From contig JAIUJO010002340.1 in NCBI GenBank assembly GCA_023846275.1, positions 95,001-159,000 of the forward strand: DNA of 64,000 nt, given 5' to 3'. Below are positions 1 to 12,380 of this stretch, in pieces; position 1 is the first letter of the stretch; each line of letters starts with the position of its first letter. Below the pieces are notes generated by a model that was not told the DNA's origin, did not search any database, and saw only the letters and a list, made by a program, of their open reading frames with translations. The position numbers and the translations under genes are program-made. The stretch comes from Vanilla planifolia (taxonomy: Eukaryota > Streptophyta > Magnoliopsida > Asparagales > Orchidaceae).

Positions 1-376
1 AAAGAAGAGTAAGAGAAACAAGTAGATGATGATGATGATGATGAAGAAGAAGATGAAGATATAGAAGAAGAAGAAGAAAAGGAAGGAGGAGAAGAAGAAG
101 GAAATGTGGAAGAAGAATAAGTTGAAGAAGAAGTGGGGGAAGAAGAAGAAGAAGAAGATGATGATGAAGATGATGAAGAAGAAGAAGAAAGAGAAGAAGA
201 AGAAGAAAAACAAGAGAAACACGAAGAAGAAGGAGAAGAAGAAGAAGAAGAAGAAGAAGGAGATGAAGAAGAAGAAGGAGAAGGAGAAGAAGAAGAAAAA
301 GAAGATGAAGAAGGAGTAGAAGAAGAAGAAGAAGAAGAAGATGAAGAAGAGGAAGGGGAAGAAGAAAAAGAAGAAG

Positions 377-409
<33 letters not shown>

Positions 410-514
410 AAGAAGAAGAAGAAATAGAAGAACAGGAGGAGGAGGAAAAACAAGAAGAAGGAGAAGGAGAAGAGGATAAAGAAGAAGAAGGATTGGAACA
501 AGAAAAAAAGGAAT

Positions 515-556
<42 letters not shown>

Positions 557-648
557 GAGAACAAGAAGAAAGAGAGGGAGAAGAAGATGAAGAAGAGGAA
601 GAAGAAGAGGAGGAAGAAGAAGAATGAGAAGAAGAACAAATAAGAGGT
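1..648 (+). repeat. GAA-rich purine microsatellite with GAT and GGA interruptions
   Basis: This is an almost pure purine tract on the + strand, built from GAA triplets with scattered GAT, GGA, AAA and CAA triplets. GAT triplets cluster near the left edge and around 155-180. It continues past the left edge of the window. Because it is a trinucleotide repeat, the + frames read as poly-Glu, poly-Lys or poly-Arg. The acidic frame at 133-516 and the Lys-rich frame at 104-319 are therefore translations of the repeat and not genes. The right edge, near 648, abuts the reverse transcriptase relic. Homopurine mirror-like tracts of this kind can form triplex DNA, which is known for GAA repeats; nothing here shows that it happens. 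Confidence 0.95.
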
Positions 649-654
649 GGACGA

Positions 655-1265
655 GAAGATGGTTTGAGAATAGTGTTCATCAAACATATTAAAGTAGTTG
701 GTGCTTTTGAGAGGCAAAAAGGAACCACTTGCCACTCATAAAGACCATCAAAAGTTTTAAAATTAGTTTTCTATTCATGACCAAGGCAAATACTTATTTG
801 ATAATAACCATTATAAAGGTCTTTTTTGAGAAGATGTTCTTACTAGAAATAAGATCTAATAAATACTCTAATAATGGGAATATAAATCAACATTTTAATT
901 ATTATTTTGTTAATCGATCTATTATCGGTACACATATACCATGAGGCATCCCTTTTAGAAGTTAAAAGTGTAGGAACTACAATGGGATAAAGCTTTCCTA
1001 TAAGAAAGTTTTTCAAGTAGTTCATTAACTTCTCTCTTTAGTTTCATATATTTAGAAGAATTTATCTGATAATATGGAAGATTTGGTAACTAAGACTGAG
1101 GTATTTGGTCAATGGCATGCTAGATGTCTCTCAATAAAGGTAACTCATTATGAAGGTCCTTAGGAGTAATGTCAATAAATTTAGATGAAAGGTGAAGTAT
1201 CAAAGGTAGATGACATGTCTCCATCTTCATTTTATTGACCTCTTTCATATACATGATGATGAATG
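655..1265 (-). pseudogene. Truncated reverse transcriptase N-terminal half of the Ty3/gypsy relic
   Basis: Successive minus-strand stretches match the N-terminal RT of plant Ty3/gypsy elements: METCHLPLILHLSSKFIDIT (about 1222-1163), LPLLRDI-stop-HAID (about 1140-1108), LPYYQINSSKYMKLKREVNE (1080-1021), then after a frameshift VVPTLLTSKRDASWYMCTDN and SINK (about 981-907), and DLYNGYYQISICLGHE (about 820-774). A TAG at 771-773 follows, where relatives have Trp, and then [20 protein letters not shown] (about 760-700). The last recognisable residues are LMNTILKP, near 687-662. The catalytic YxDD block and everything after it are missing: the frame runs straight into TTC/CTT codons of the complement of the GAA tract. 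The enzyme is not functional. Confidence 0.85.
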
Positions 1266-1329
1266 AATTTGAATTAGAAAATTCTTTACATTACTTCTTA
1301 AAACCTAGTTTATTAATAGTTACTAAAGG

Positions 1330-1745
1330 TCTATGCATGCACAATCATCTCTCAATATGGTAATTAATTTGGGTTGTTTTCCTTTGTGTTGTTGTTTTGT
1401 AGGTTGTATTTTAAGTTTGGTTTTATGGATCACAAGGTTGTCTATAGGTTTTAGAGGAAACAATTTGATAGTTTTATCTTTAAATTTGAATACATTTGTA
1501 TTCTCTTTATTATAATGAATGACATTAACGTCATAAGTTCATGGTCTTACAAGATAGATATGTGCTATGTCTAGGGTGAGGACATCATGCCACACATTGC
1601 CTTCATAGCTACCCATTTTTAAGAGAATAAGTCATTTAGATGTCACAAGCATGGAGGTTATGTTGACCTAACTCACCACCTATGACCAATGTACTCTTTT
1701 CATTACATGTGATAAAAATTCTAAGAACTTTTTTCCTCCTCTACA
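1330..1745 (-). pseudogene. Aspartic protease region of the Ty3/gypsy relic
   Basis: At about 1700-1680 the minus strand reads LVIGGELGQHNLHA. This resembles the protease active-site neighbourhood (normally I-D-G-G/S-T/S) with the catalytic Asp replaced by Gly. Downstream, WHDVLTLDIAHIYLVRP is followed by a TGA at 1539-1541 where relatives have Trp, and then TYDVNVIHYNKENTNVFKFK. This is the familiar end of a gypsy protease, leading into the basic linker before RT. After that stop the frame stays open for nearly 70 codons to about 1335, with many Lys and Gln residues. Both the altered Asp and the stop show that the enzyme is dead. Confidence 0.75.
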
Positions 1746-1759
1746 ATAGTTTTAGATAA

Positions 1760-2901
1760 TATTAGACAACTCATCACTCTTAAGTGTTCACTATCATCTA
1801 TCCCAAGTTCTTCATTAGATAAAATTTGATCTTCATCTTGAAGTTCTTTTAGTTAATGTTCAATAGAGGAATCATCTTCCATGTATTAGACTTTTTCTCT
1901 AATTGGCATTACATGTGACAAGGCTTATAACATTTTTAATTAAAATGTCTTTGCCTATTCCTTTACAATTGTTAGGATAACTCTTTGAGGGTTAAGATGT
2001 GGAACTTTTTGTATTATAAGAGTTTTGGTATGTTGTTCTAAATTTCATAGTGATCTTATGAATGTGTGAAGAACTAAAAGAATAGTCTTTTAAGTGGAGG
2101 ATGTAGGCTTTTTTGTCTTTCTACTAATAAGAGTAAAAAGCATCTCTTAAACTTTGTGGTTCATGAAGTTTCACTTTTCTGTCTAATTTCAATGCATAAC
2201 CTTAAGATAAACTTATATACTGATTTCCAATAATTATAATTTCATTATATATGAGCAAAAAAATCCTCAAATTAACTCCACTTATCATTCACACTTAAAA
2301 ATACATAGCACAAGGTTAAGAATTGTCCATGAAATTTCATTTGATGATGCCTTACGAAATATTTTGTCATTAACATTGCTTTCATTTCTATTTAACTCAG
2401 TACCTTTCTACTTATTCGCTTCTCTTTTACAAAAATGTTTGGCTAATAAATCTCTTCATAACCAGTAAGTCCTGTTTTTGCAAAACTAAATATTTTGTTG
2501 TCATTCATCATGTACCAATTACAAAATCCTCTATTTATTGAGCCAATCTAAGAATTCATTTGGTTCATGCATCCCACTAAACGTGTGTGCTTCTATCTTA
2601 ACCATTTTATTTTAAATTCTAAGTTAGAATCATTTTGGTGTGGTTTATCGTCGTGGGCTTTTTTAATCATGCAATCATTATGTTGGGTATTAACTTTTTT
2701 GTCATATGATGTTGCATGGTGTAGTCTAGTACGGTTACTTGGCTGCATTTTTAAGACTCAAACTTGAGTGGTATGTTTAGAAATCATCGAAGAAAGTTTG
2801 TTAAAGTTTTCAATTTGAGACTTCTTTAATTATTCAACCTTATGATTTATGGCTTATTCTACTCAATGTACTTGTTTTATTGTTTCAAATTTGGTAGGCA
2901 T
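1760..2901 (-). pseudogene. gag portion of the Ty3/gypsy relic
   Basis: A plausible original start is the ATG at 2901-2899, followed by MPTKFETIKQ and a Lys/Asn-rich N-terminal stretch with several stops. About 95 codons on, after a frame change near 2610-2640, comes FSGMHEPNEFLDWLNK (about 2584-2535). This resembles the conserved gag segment of plant gypsy elements in which a Phe-x-Gly...Asp-Pro core precedes a Trp-containing helix. Further on, EMKAMLMTKYFVRHHQ (about 2390-2340) and KVKLHEPQSLRDAF (about 2180-2135) match the order of later gag motifs. Around 1990-1920 a stretch reading CKGIGKDILIKNVISLV sits where a CCHC zinc knuckle is expected. The His and the last Cys have gone, so nucleic-acid binding through this knuckle would be lost. 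Assignment is by motif order; no alignment was run. Confidence 0.7.
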
Positions 2902-3589
2902 TATGTGATATGAAGAGAAATCTAGAAAAGAATAAAACACAATTATGCAAAAGAAATTGAAATAATGTCAAAGGAAAATACAAAAAAGAAATGGATTTGA
3001 AGAAAAACAAAAGATATGTATTTTAGATTCTTGTTTTTTAATATTAAATTCACAAAAAAGTAATAAATTGGATTAAACTAAATCGAGTAAGCCATAGTAT
3101 TAATAATATTTTTTTTCTTTTTGGTCATTCATTCAAGATTTTGTGCAACAATTAACATTCGATGGGAGGGTTAACGAAGTGTACCACTTCCTTACAACTT
3201 TTGCGTAATAGAAATAATGTTATGTTTAAAGGACAACGGATTGGTTTTATGAAATAAAGTTGCAATTATTTTGGTATCACAATCAAATGTTCAAAGAAAT
3301 ATTGCAAGACATGCTAGTTCTTTTTTAGAACTTCTAACCATATAAAGATCTATATTATGAAAGGACAAGATTGTATCTCTAGTGGGGCTTAATGAATAAT
3401 AAAGTACAAGTAACCAAGCTTTAATTTAATGATACTATTATGATCTTCTACTTTTCTTCAAGGTACTTTATTCTCCCACGAAAATGGTGGGGGTCTTTGA
3501 TTTGATAGAAAATTAATGTAAATGGAGAGAGGAATGAGTCAAGGAAAGAAAAGTATGAAAAAATGGCTCAAAAGAAGTGATGTATAGTA
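2902..3589. other. AT-rich sequence between gypsy relic and satellite
   Basis: No open frame, RNA gene or repeat that I recognise lies here. By position it could be the 5' untranslated region and LTR of the minus-strand relic, but I see no paired LTR. The one tRNA-Met-like primer-site resemblance (TTGGTATCAC at 3271-3280) points the wrong way for that element. A C/G-richer patch near 3470-3495 (CCCACGAAAATGGTGGGGG) could form a short hairpin. Confidence 0.5.
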
Positions 3590-5696
3590 ACACATTATTA
3601 TTTTTTATATTAAATAAGTAGATATTAAAGCCAAAAAATGCTAAATTGAAAAAGCCTAATATTAATAAATGAAAATGATGTAGAGTTAACCAGGAGGAGA
3701 TTTAAAGTTTCGTAGAAATATAAATAATTGAAAGAAAAAATTTTTAAAAAAAATGAGACAAATTATATGAGAAAGTTTCACAGTAAGATATTGATTAGAT
3801 TTTGTGTGGCATCCTTTATTGACAAATTTGATATAAATAAAAATATCTCATAATGAATGCAAAACCTTACAAAACAAACCATTTTGTAATATAAAAATTA
3901 ATATTAATTAGATAGAGCTCATAAAAAATAACACACAATTTGCTTTCATCTATTAAACCTCATTTGGAAATATTGAAAATTTTCAAAATAAAATACCGAA
4001 GAAAATTATTATTTTGATATTATGTTATAGATACGTAAATCAAAATGAACTAAATCAAAAGGATGAATAATTACTAAGTCGAAGTACTAGAAAGGTCACA
4101 CTAGAAAAGGTTTAGAATTATATTATAATATATCCAATGGAAAGAGAAAATTTTGAATAAATGAGATAAATCATACGAGAAAGTTATATTCAAAGATACT
4201 AAAGAGATCAAGTACAACAAACTTGATTTTTAAACATAGTAAAAGTCAACATGACTCTAAAAGAAAGTCATGACCCTCAAATATAAAATATTAAAAATAT
4301 ATAAATAAATATTTAATTTGATAGCATTCATCAAGATGAGTTGGATGTTGTTTGTATCATCTCGATCACACCACATTAAAATTACTATGAATAACTAAAT
4401 GAAAAAGTGTAAATAATTTTTTTTTTATTTTTTATTTATTAGATATATGTTTATGCTAAATAAGGTAAAGTGAAGTAATATAATACAACCAAAAAAGTAT
4501 TATAAACATCACATAAGAAGATTTGTGCAGTTATATAATAATACAACTAATTCAAAGCAAAAAAATTCAAGAAATAATAATTTTTTTAATAGATAGAGCT
4601 TGTTGAGAAAAGTCCAACAATATTTGCTTTGTCTTGATTTGACCAAGTTTGGAATTACTACAAACTCAAGTAGTAAAAAAGCATAAGCGGCAAAGGGAAT
4701 TATTTTAGTGTTACTTAAATATACATTAAAGCTAAAATGAAATAAATAGGAGCAATATAATATAGACAAAAAAGGCAATGTAAATGTTAAAAGACAAAAG
4801 ATTTAAGCATACCAAAAAAATTAAAAAAAAAATAAAAGAATAACATGTAAACGAATGAGATAAATTATTTGTGAAAATAAAATTCAAATATACTAAGGAG
4901 ATGGAGTGTAATTTAGTCATTCATCAAATTTAGCAAGAATCAAAATATGTCCAAAAGAGTGCTAAAAGTAATGAAAAATTAAATATTCAAAAATAAAAAA
5001 CAAATAAGAATCATTTGGTATTTGTATAAATTACAAAAACAAATAATCATGAAACTAATTAATATTTACTTTAATAATAAATAAATAAATATTAAAGTGG
5101 AAATGACATATTAAATAATTGTAACATAACCAAATCAAAAAAATGTAAAGGTAATTTTAGAGGAGAATTAAAGTTTCCTAATATCATATCTAAATTAAAG
5201 CTAAGCATTTGTAAAAATGAGATAAATTATACTCAAACGCTATAATCAAATATAGTAAGGAGATTGAGGGTAGCATTCTCATTTGTTAAATTAGATATCA
5301 AATAAAATATTTTACAAAATGTAACAAAATCCATGAAAATAAATAGTTAATAATGTCAAAGTTAAAATTTAAATTAGTAGAGCTGATTTAGACAACCATA
5401 ACGAAGTCTTTTCATCTCCATTGAATGTCAATTTGAATTACTAAAAATTACAAAAGCAAATATGTTAGATAAATTATATAAGAATGTTACATTCCAACAA
5501 ATATAGATGATCTAACATAACATCGTCAATCATTTAATCAGGAAAAAATAAAAAAAATCTTATAAAAAATGCCAAAATCATAGAAAATTGAATATTTAAA
5601 TAGTAAAGAAATGAACTTTTCATTAGACCTTCCTTGCAATTACCATGAATTACTAAAGCTAACAAGCATAAAAAAGAAAAAATATTTTTTTAATTT

Positions 5697-5716
5697 TATA
5701 TATATATATATATATA
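5697..5716. repeat. (TA)n run inside the 410-bp satellite
   Basis: Ten perfect TA dinucleotides lie at the point of the satellite unit that normally reads TTAAGTAAATATATATTAAAG. The short TATATAT of the unit has expanded here. Confidence 0.9.
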
Positions 5717-8700
5717 ACATGAAATGAGTTAAATTAAATCAATGTAATATAACTAAATCAATGTGATTTAAAGCCCACATGAGAGTAGATTTTAAGTTAT
5801 ATGGTGAAATAAACAAATTAAAGCAAAACATTTCAAAAAATGAGATTGAATTTGTGAAAAAGTTACGTTCCATGTTATAGGGAGATCGAGTGACCCATTC
5901 TCCATTGTCAAATATGGTACAAATCAAAATGTCTAATAAGACATGCAAAATACAAGAAAAATTAATATTTAAAATACTAAAATGATATTTAATTGTATAT
6001 AGATGATAAAGATAAGCTCGATGAGATTTATCTTATCTCAATCAAACCTTATTTAAAGTACAACAAATTACCAAAAATAAATAAGAATAAAAAATATAAA
6101 ATATTATTTTAATATTATGTAGATGTATATTAAAACTAAAATGTGACAATTTTAAATAATGTAATATGCCCAAATCAATGCACTTAAAATTTAAGTTGAG
6201 AAAAGAATTGTAGTTTAAGGGCAATATAACAAAATCAATGTAAAGAATTTAAAATAATGTGGTATTTTATAAGAAAGTTTGATTCCAAAACACTCCACAT
6301 CGATCAAAATGTCTTGTAATGATTGTAGAACCATAACAAAAAATATTTAAAATTATAGAAATCAATATTTCATTGGATAAAGGTGGAAAAGTTAAGTCCA
6401 ACAAAATTTGTTTCATCTCAATAGCATGCCATTTTGAATGATTATGAAAAACTAAATAAATATGCAGATTAATTTTAAATTATTATTTTGATTTCAGGTA
6501 AATAAATATAAAAATTTTGGTGAGATAAATTGAGGTGATGTAATATGACCAAATCAAAGTGATGCAAATCTAAAACTAGCAGAGAATTAGAGTATCATAT
6601 TTGTATAACCAATTTAAAGAAATAATGTTATAGAAATTAAAGAAATTGCATGAGAAAGTTATATTCCAAGATACTAAAGAGAACAAGTACATCATTATTA
6701 CTAGTCAAATAAGTTAGCAAACAAAATACTCATATAAAATATGCCAAAATCCATTAAAATAAAATACCTGAAAATAAAAAGTGAATATTTAATTAGATAG
6801 AGATCATAGATACAAGTGTTGTGATGTTTATTTTGCATTGATCAGATCTCATTTGTAATTACTATTAATTACAAAAATAAATTGGCACAAAACATAATAT
6901 TTATTTAAGTAATAAGTAAATTGATATTAAAGTTGAACGAGAGAAATTAAAGCATATGAATAGAACTCAATAAAAGTAATGTAAAAGTTACACAGGAGAA
7001 GATATAAAGTTTCATAGCAATTAAAACAAACCCAAGTAAAAAATTTGATGGAATGAGATAAATTTTATAGGCTTATTACATTTGAAGATATAAAGAAGAC
7101 TAAGTGCACATGCTCAACCTAAAATATAGTATCAATTAAAATATCTTATAAAGCATTGAAAACATATTATGAATTAAAATATTATGAAATAAAGAAATTA
7201 ATATTTAATTGGACACATCTCATTGAGACTAGACCAATGACATTTGTTCCATCTCAATTAGAACTTGTATCAAATTACTATGAAGTACTGAAATAAAAAA
7301 ACACTAATAATAACAAAATATTATTTCAATATTTAATAACAATATATAAAAGCAGAATTGAGATAAAATTTTCAAAAATATAAAAAATTTAAATGGATAG
7401 AGCTCATTGAAAGGTGTCCAACAATATATGTTTAATCTCATTAGACCTTGCATAGAATTATTGAGAAATTACCAAATGAGAAAGATATAAAAATATTATT
7501 TTAATATTAACTAAACTTATATTAAAGTTGGTGTTAGATAAACAAAAGAAATGTAATATAGCAAGATCATATCATCGAAATAACTTCCCAATATGAGATT
7601 TAGAGAGTAATAATAATATAACCAAATCAAAGCATAACAACTCATAAGATGAGAACAATTATGTAGGATTGTTGCATTCCATGATAATAAAAAGATGGAG
7701 TATAACATTTTTATTCATTAAATAAGTTAAGTTACCAAAACTTTGAAAAAATGAATATTTAAAAATATTAAAAAATATAATATTATAAAGATCATAAAGA
7801 TTTATTTAACAACATTCGTTTGGCATCAACCAATCCTCAACTTGAATTACTTTGAATTATCAACATAAATAGGCATAAATTACAAGAAAGTATTTTTTTA
7901 AATACTAGATGAATATATTATAATTAAATGAGATAAATTGAAGCAACATAATTTAATAAGATCGAAGAAATGTAAAGCTAACATAGGATAAGAATTAGAG
8001 TTGGTAATAATATAATCAAATTGATGAAAACCTTTTGAGCAAATAAGATGAATTGTATAAAAAATTTCATTCCAAGATAGTGAGTAGACGAAGTGTTGCG
8101 TCGATGATCATCAAATAAAGTACAAATTAAAATGTCTCATAAAATGTGCTAAAGCCCTTATAAATAAGAAACTTAAAAATATATAAATGAGGATATAATA
8201 TAGTTGAGCTTGTCAACAACAATCAAATGATATTTGTTCTTCTTAATTAGACCTAATTTAGAATTACTTTGAATTATAATGCAAAAAATCATAAATAATA
8301 ATAAATTATTATTTTAGCTTAAAGCATTTGAGATTAATTAAAGAAATGTAATATTAGTAAATCAAAGTCATATGAAAGTTAGAGATGTAGACATTTGGAG
8401 TTACACACTAATATAAAAAGTTCAACAAAAAAGTTTTATGAAATGACAAAATTTATGAGAAGATTGCATTCCAAGATACAAAGGAGTCCGAGACTAACAT
8501 CCTTGATCATCAAAGAAGATACTAATTAAAGTATCACATCAATTATTAAAATATTCTAAAAATAAAAAATAGAAAAATATAGAAATAAAAGGTTTTGGAT
8601 AGGGCTCACCAAGATTAATAAAATGTAATTTCCTTTTCCTCAATCAGTCCTTTTTTGAATTATTATGAATTAAAAAAAAAGATAAGAATATATTATAATA

Positions 8701-10795
8701 TAGTTCTATTTAATATTAAGTAAATATATATTAAATTAAAAAGGTGATAAATTGAATCAATATAATATAATAAAATCAAAATAAAGTATAAGTCACATGG
8801 GAAGAGTTTCATAGTATAGAAACTAACTAACCAAATCAAAGTAAAAAAGTAGAACAAATGAGATAAAAGATGCAAGAAAGTTTCAATCCATGATAGTAAG
8901 ATTGTCATGTCTAATATCCTTTATCAGCACATTATGTAAAAAATCAAAATGTGTCATAAAGCATGTAAAAAAAAAAAAAAATTATTTAAAATTATGGATA
9001 TTAATATTTAATTGCATAAAAATGATTAAGATGAGTGCAACTTTTTCTTGATAAGACTTCATTTGGACTTATTGTGAATTAAAAATTTTAAATAAGAAGA
9101 AATAATAATAAATATTTATTTTAATAATAAGTAAATATACATTTAAACTGATATGAGATAAATGACAGAAATATATCATAACAAAATTAATGCAATGTTA
9201 AGTTGAAGAGATTAGTGATTTTAACTTATATCAAATTAGACAAAAGTAAAAGAAAAAATTTCAAAAAATAAGAAAAATTGTATGGAAAAGAAGCATTTCA
9301 AGAAAATAAAAAGATTGATATGACATCCTCGATAGGCAAACACAGTATAAATTAAAATATCTAATAAAACATGCAAAAGCTTACGAAAATTAAACATTAA
9401 AAAAATAAAAATAAATGATTATTTAATTTCATAAAGCTCCTCAATATTATACCAATGATGTTTGTTATTTTTTGTTAGACTTAGTTTATAATTATTGTGA
9501 AAACCCATAATAAAGATGCATAAATAATGACAAGTGTTTTCAAATATCAAATAAATATATATTAAACCTAAAAGAGACAAATTAAAGTAATAAAACATAA
9601 CCAAATCAAAGCAAACTAAATATCATAAGAGGGCAACATTCATGTTACATAGTAGCATGACCAACTCAAGAAAAATTTTGAAGAGGTGAAATAAAGTTTT
9701 TGAGAAAATTGCATTCTAATATAATAATGACATCAAATGTAATATCTACTGTCATTAAATTTAGTACAAATCAAAATGTCTCCTAAAATATATAAAAACC
9801 TATGAAAATAAAAAATAAATATTTAATTGAAATGGCTCATGGAGATGAGTCTAACGATGTCGCTTTCATCGTAATCAAATCTCGTTAATATTTTCTAGGT
9901 ATCACCAAAGTAAATAAGCATAAATTGTATAATTTATTTAATATTAAAAAATATATATTATGAATAAAATGAGATAAATTGAGAAATATAATATTACTAA
10001 GTCAAGCTAATGTGAAGGTCACAGAAGAAGAGATGTAGAGTTATATATATTAAAATAACTATATCGAATTTAAAAAAATGAAAAATGGGGCATATATTAC
10101 TTGGGAAGGTTGCATTCATATTTTATGAAGAGATTGAGTGTAAAATATGTTGTCCTCAAATCATGTAAAAATAAAAAAAAATCATGAAGTGTACCAAGTC
10201 CATAGAAAATAACTTATTTAAAAAAATATAAAATGAATATTTATTTCTATAGAGATCATTGAGATGGATTCATTGATATTTGTTTTGACTATATCACACC
10301 TTATTTAGAATAATAAAGACTAAAAAATTAAATAATCATAAATAAAATAAATTATTATTTTAATCTTTTGTATATATATAATACAGCTAAAATATCAAAA
10401 ATTGAATGAATGTAACATTACAAAATAAAAGTAATTCGTATATCACATGAGAAGTGATTTAGAGTCAAATATTAATATAAACAAATCAAATAAAATTTTT
10501 TTAGAAATTAGATTAATTAATTAACTTGAAAATTTACATTGCAAGATACTAAAGAGAGTGAGTGTAACAACCTTGATATTTAAATAAGGTATGAATCAAA
10601 ACAACTCATAAAGAATGTAAAAATCATAGAAAGCCAAATACTTATAAATATTTGAAATAAATATTGTATTGGATGAAGCTAATCAACTTGACTTTAATGA
10701 TGCTAGTTTCATCTCGATCATTCCTTTTTGGAAATTACTAGGAATCTCCAAAAAAATTGGCATAAATGTTAACAAATTATTATTTCAATATTAAG

Positions 10796-10813
10796 TATAT
10801 ATATATATATATA
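10796..10813. repeat. (TA)n run inside the 410-bp satellite
   Basis: Nine TA dinucleotides occupy the same point in the satellite unit as the run at 5697-5716, so two units expanded the same short TA tract. Confidence 0.9.
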
Positions 10814-12380
10814 AATGAGATAAATTGAAATAAGTTTTAAAAAACCGAATCAAGGAATTATAAATATCTAATAAGAGGAGAATTGGAGTTTCATAATAAT
10901 ATACCAAAATCAAAGGAAAAAGTTTGAAGAAATAAGTTAAATTGTAACACATTGTTTACTTTCAAGATGCTAAGGAGAATGACTGTCACATTGTTTATAA
11001 TCAAATAATGTTTGAATCTAAATATCTAGTAAAGCATTTGAATGCCATAGATAATAAAAAAAGGAAAATATTAATAAATAATTACTAAATTGGATAAAAC
11101 ACATTTAGGTGAATCCAATCACATTTGTTTCTCTTTGTTTGAATCTCATTTGGTATTACTTAAAATTATGAAAGAAACTAAGTACAAATAATTAGTTTAA
11201 TATTAAGTAAATATATACTAAAGCTCAATTAAGAAAAATTGAAGCAGTGTAACATACAAAAATCAATCTGACATAAACATTGCATGAGAGTTGAAATAGA
11301 GTTTGACTGTAATACAATTACATCAAAGAAAAACATTTGAAGAAATTAGATAAATTTCAAGGGAAAGTTACATCCTAAGAGATTAAGGAGATCAATTTTA
11401 GCTTCCTTGATTATCAAATTAAGTAAGATTAGAACTTCTTGATAAAATATTTAAAAATATAAAAACAAAAATTTAATTGGACAGAAGTTGTTTAGGCTAG
11501 TCTAATGATTTTTTTCCATTTCCATTGAGTCTATTTCGAAATTAGCATGAATTACAAACTAAATCAGCATAAATAATGCAAAATTATTTTTTAAAATATT
11601 AATCAAATAAATATTAAATTTAAAATGTGATAAATTAAAGTAATGAAATTTAAGCAAATAGTACTGATGTAATGGTCACATTAGTGTAGATTTCGGCTTA
11701 CATATTAGTATAACAAACTTAAAGCATAAAATTTAAGGAAATGACCCCAATTTTTTGAGAAAGTTTTATTCAAAAGTTTGAAAAAGATCAACTATATCAT
11801 CCTCCAACATGAAAAAGTATGAATAAAAATTTCTCATGAAATAATCACAAATGTGGAGATATAGATTTTTTTGTTTGCATAACGAAATCAAAGCCAAACA
11901 ATTAAAACTTTAGATAACTTGTATAGGAAATTTTATTCTTAGAAACTAAAGGGATTGAGTGTAAGACTCTTGATCATCAAATCAGATATGAATCAAACAT
12001 TCTCATAAAAATAGGATAAAATAACAAAAAGTATTTAAAATTATATTTATAAATTTTTATTTGGTTAGAGCTCATCAAGTTGACTTCCATAGCATTTCTT
12101 TCATCTGAAAATGATCTTCTTTAGAATAACTATGAATTAATAATTTAAATAGCCAATTATAATAATAAATGATTATTTCTATATTAAGTAAATATAAATT
12201 AAAGTTGAAATTTGATAAAATGATGCAATCTAAATTCAATGGGACGCAACGGTCAATGAAGGGATAATTAGAGTATCATTGTTATATAACATATATTTAA
12301 AGTAAAATGTTTAAAGAAATGCTATAAATCATGCTAGAAAGTTTCATTCCAAGATATACAGCGAGATGTTGTACAACAAA

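Larger units (their letters stand above)
650..2901 (-). pseudogene. Decayed Ty3/gypsy LTR-retrotransposon gag-pol relic
   Basis: Read on the minus strand, the interval gives the expected order of a plant Ty3/gypsy polyprotein: gag (about 2901-1760), aspartic protease with its C-terminal tail (about 1745-1330), then the N-terminal part of reverse transcriptase (about 1265-655). Recognition rests on several short conserved stretches that I translated by hand, listed in the sub-entries. The polyprotein is broken by in-frame stops, for example at 771-773, 1120-1122 and 1539-1541, and by at least one frameshift near 978-984. RNase H and integrase are absent, because homology ends at the GAA microsatellite. 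I could not find the LTRs or a primer-binding site. The RT style (a DE-stop-KT..F..GLYEW..PF series) recalls Reina-type or related plant elements, but the clade is uncertain. It cannot be functional. Confidence 0.85.
3590..12380 (+). repeat. AT-rich tandem satellite array, about 410-bp unit, about 21 diverged copies
   Basis: The same ordered set of words recurs: an AGAGCTCAT-like landmark, TTTCATCTCAATTAGACC, a run like GAATTACTATGAATTA, ATTATTTTAATATTAAGTAA, ATGAGATAAATTGAAG, AACCAAATCAAAG, GAGTTTCATAG, a second AACCAAATCAAAG, ATTCCAAGATACTAA, and CAAATCAAAATGTCTCATAA. The first landmark occurs near 3911, 4321, 4591, 5380, 6005, 6380, 6793, 7209, 7394, 7785, 8200, 8597, 9013, 9428, 9829, 10246, 10670, 11091, 11479 and 12063. 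Most neighbouring spacings fall between 388 and 424 bp. Short spacings (4321-4591, 7209-7394) mark truncated units. All units share one orientation. Minus-strand frames of 60-89 codons in this interval are unlikely to be genes. I do not recognise it as a named plant satellite. Confidence 0.85.

Noticed and set aside
133..516. Open frame for a Glu-rich 127-residue protein, with a Lys-rich frame at 104-319
   Set aside because: Both are readings of the same GAA microsatellite in different frames. Nothing in them departs from the triplet repeat.
729..2767. Plus-strand open frames at 729-944, 1333-1515 and 2567-2767
   Set aside because: They lie antisense to the gypsy gag, protease and RT remnants and show no recognisable protein features.
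3271..3284. TTGGTATCACAATC as a tRNA-Met primer-binding site
   Set aside because: It would serve a plus-strand element, whereas the gypsy relic is on the minus strand, and no LTR end lies next to it.
4509..9604. Minus-strand open frames of 60-89 codons, some sharing phrases such as a Leu-Ser-His...Leu-Ile-Trp-Leu pattern
   Set aside because: The likeness arises because the frames fall at the same place in successive 410-bp satellite units. Neighbouring units break the frame and no start context is shared.
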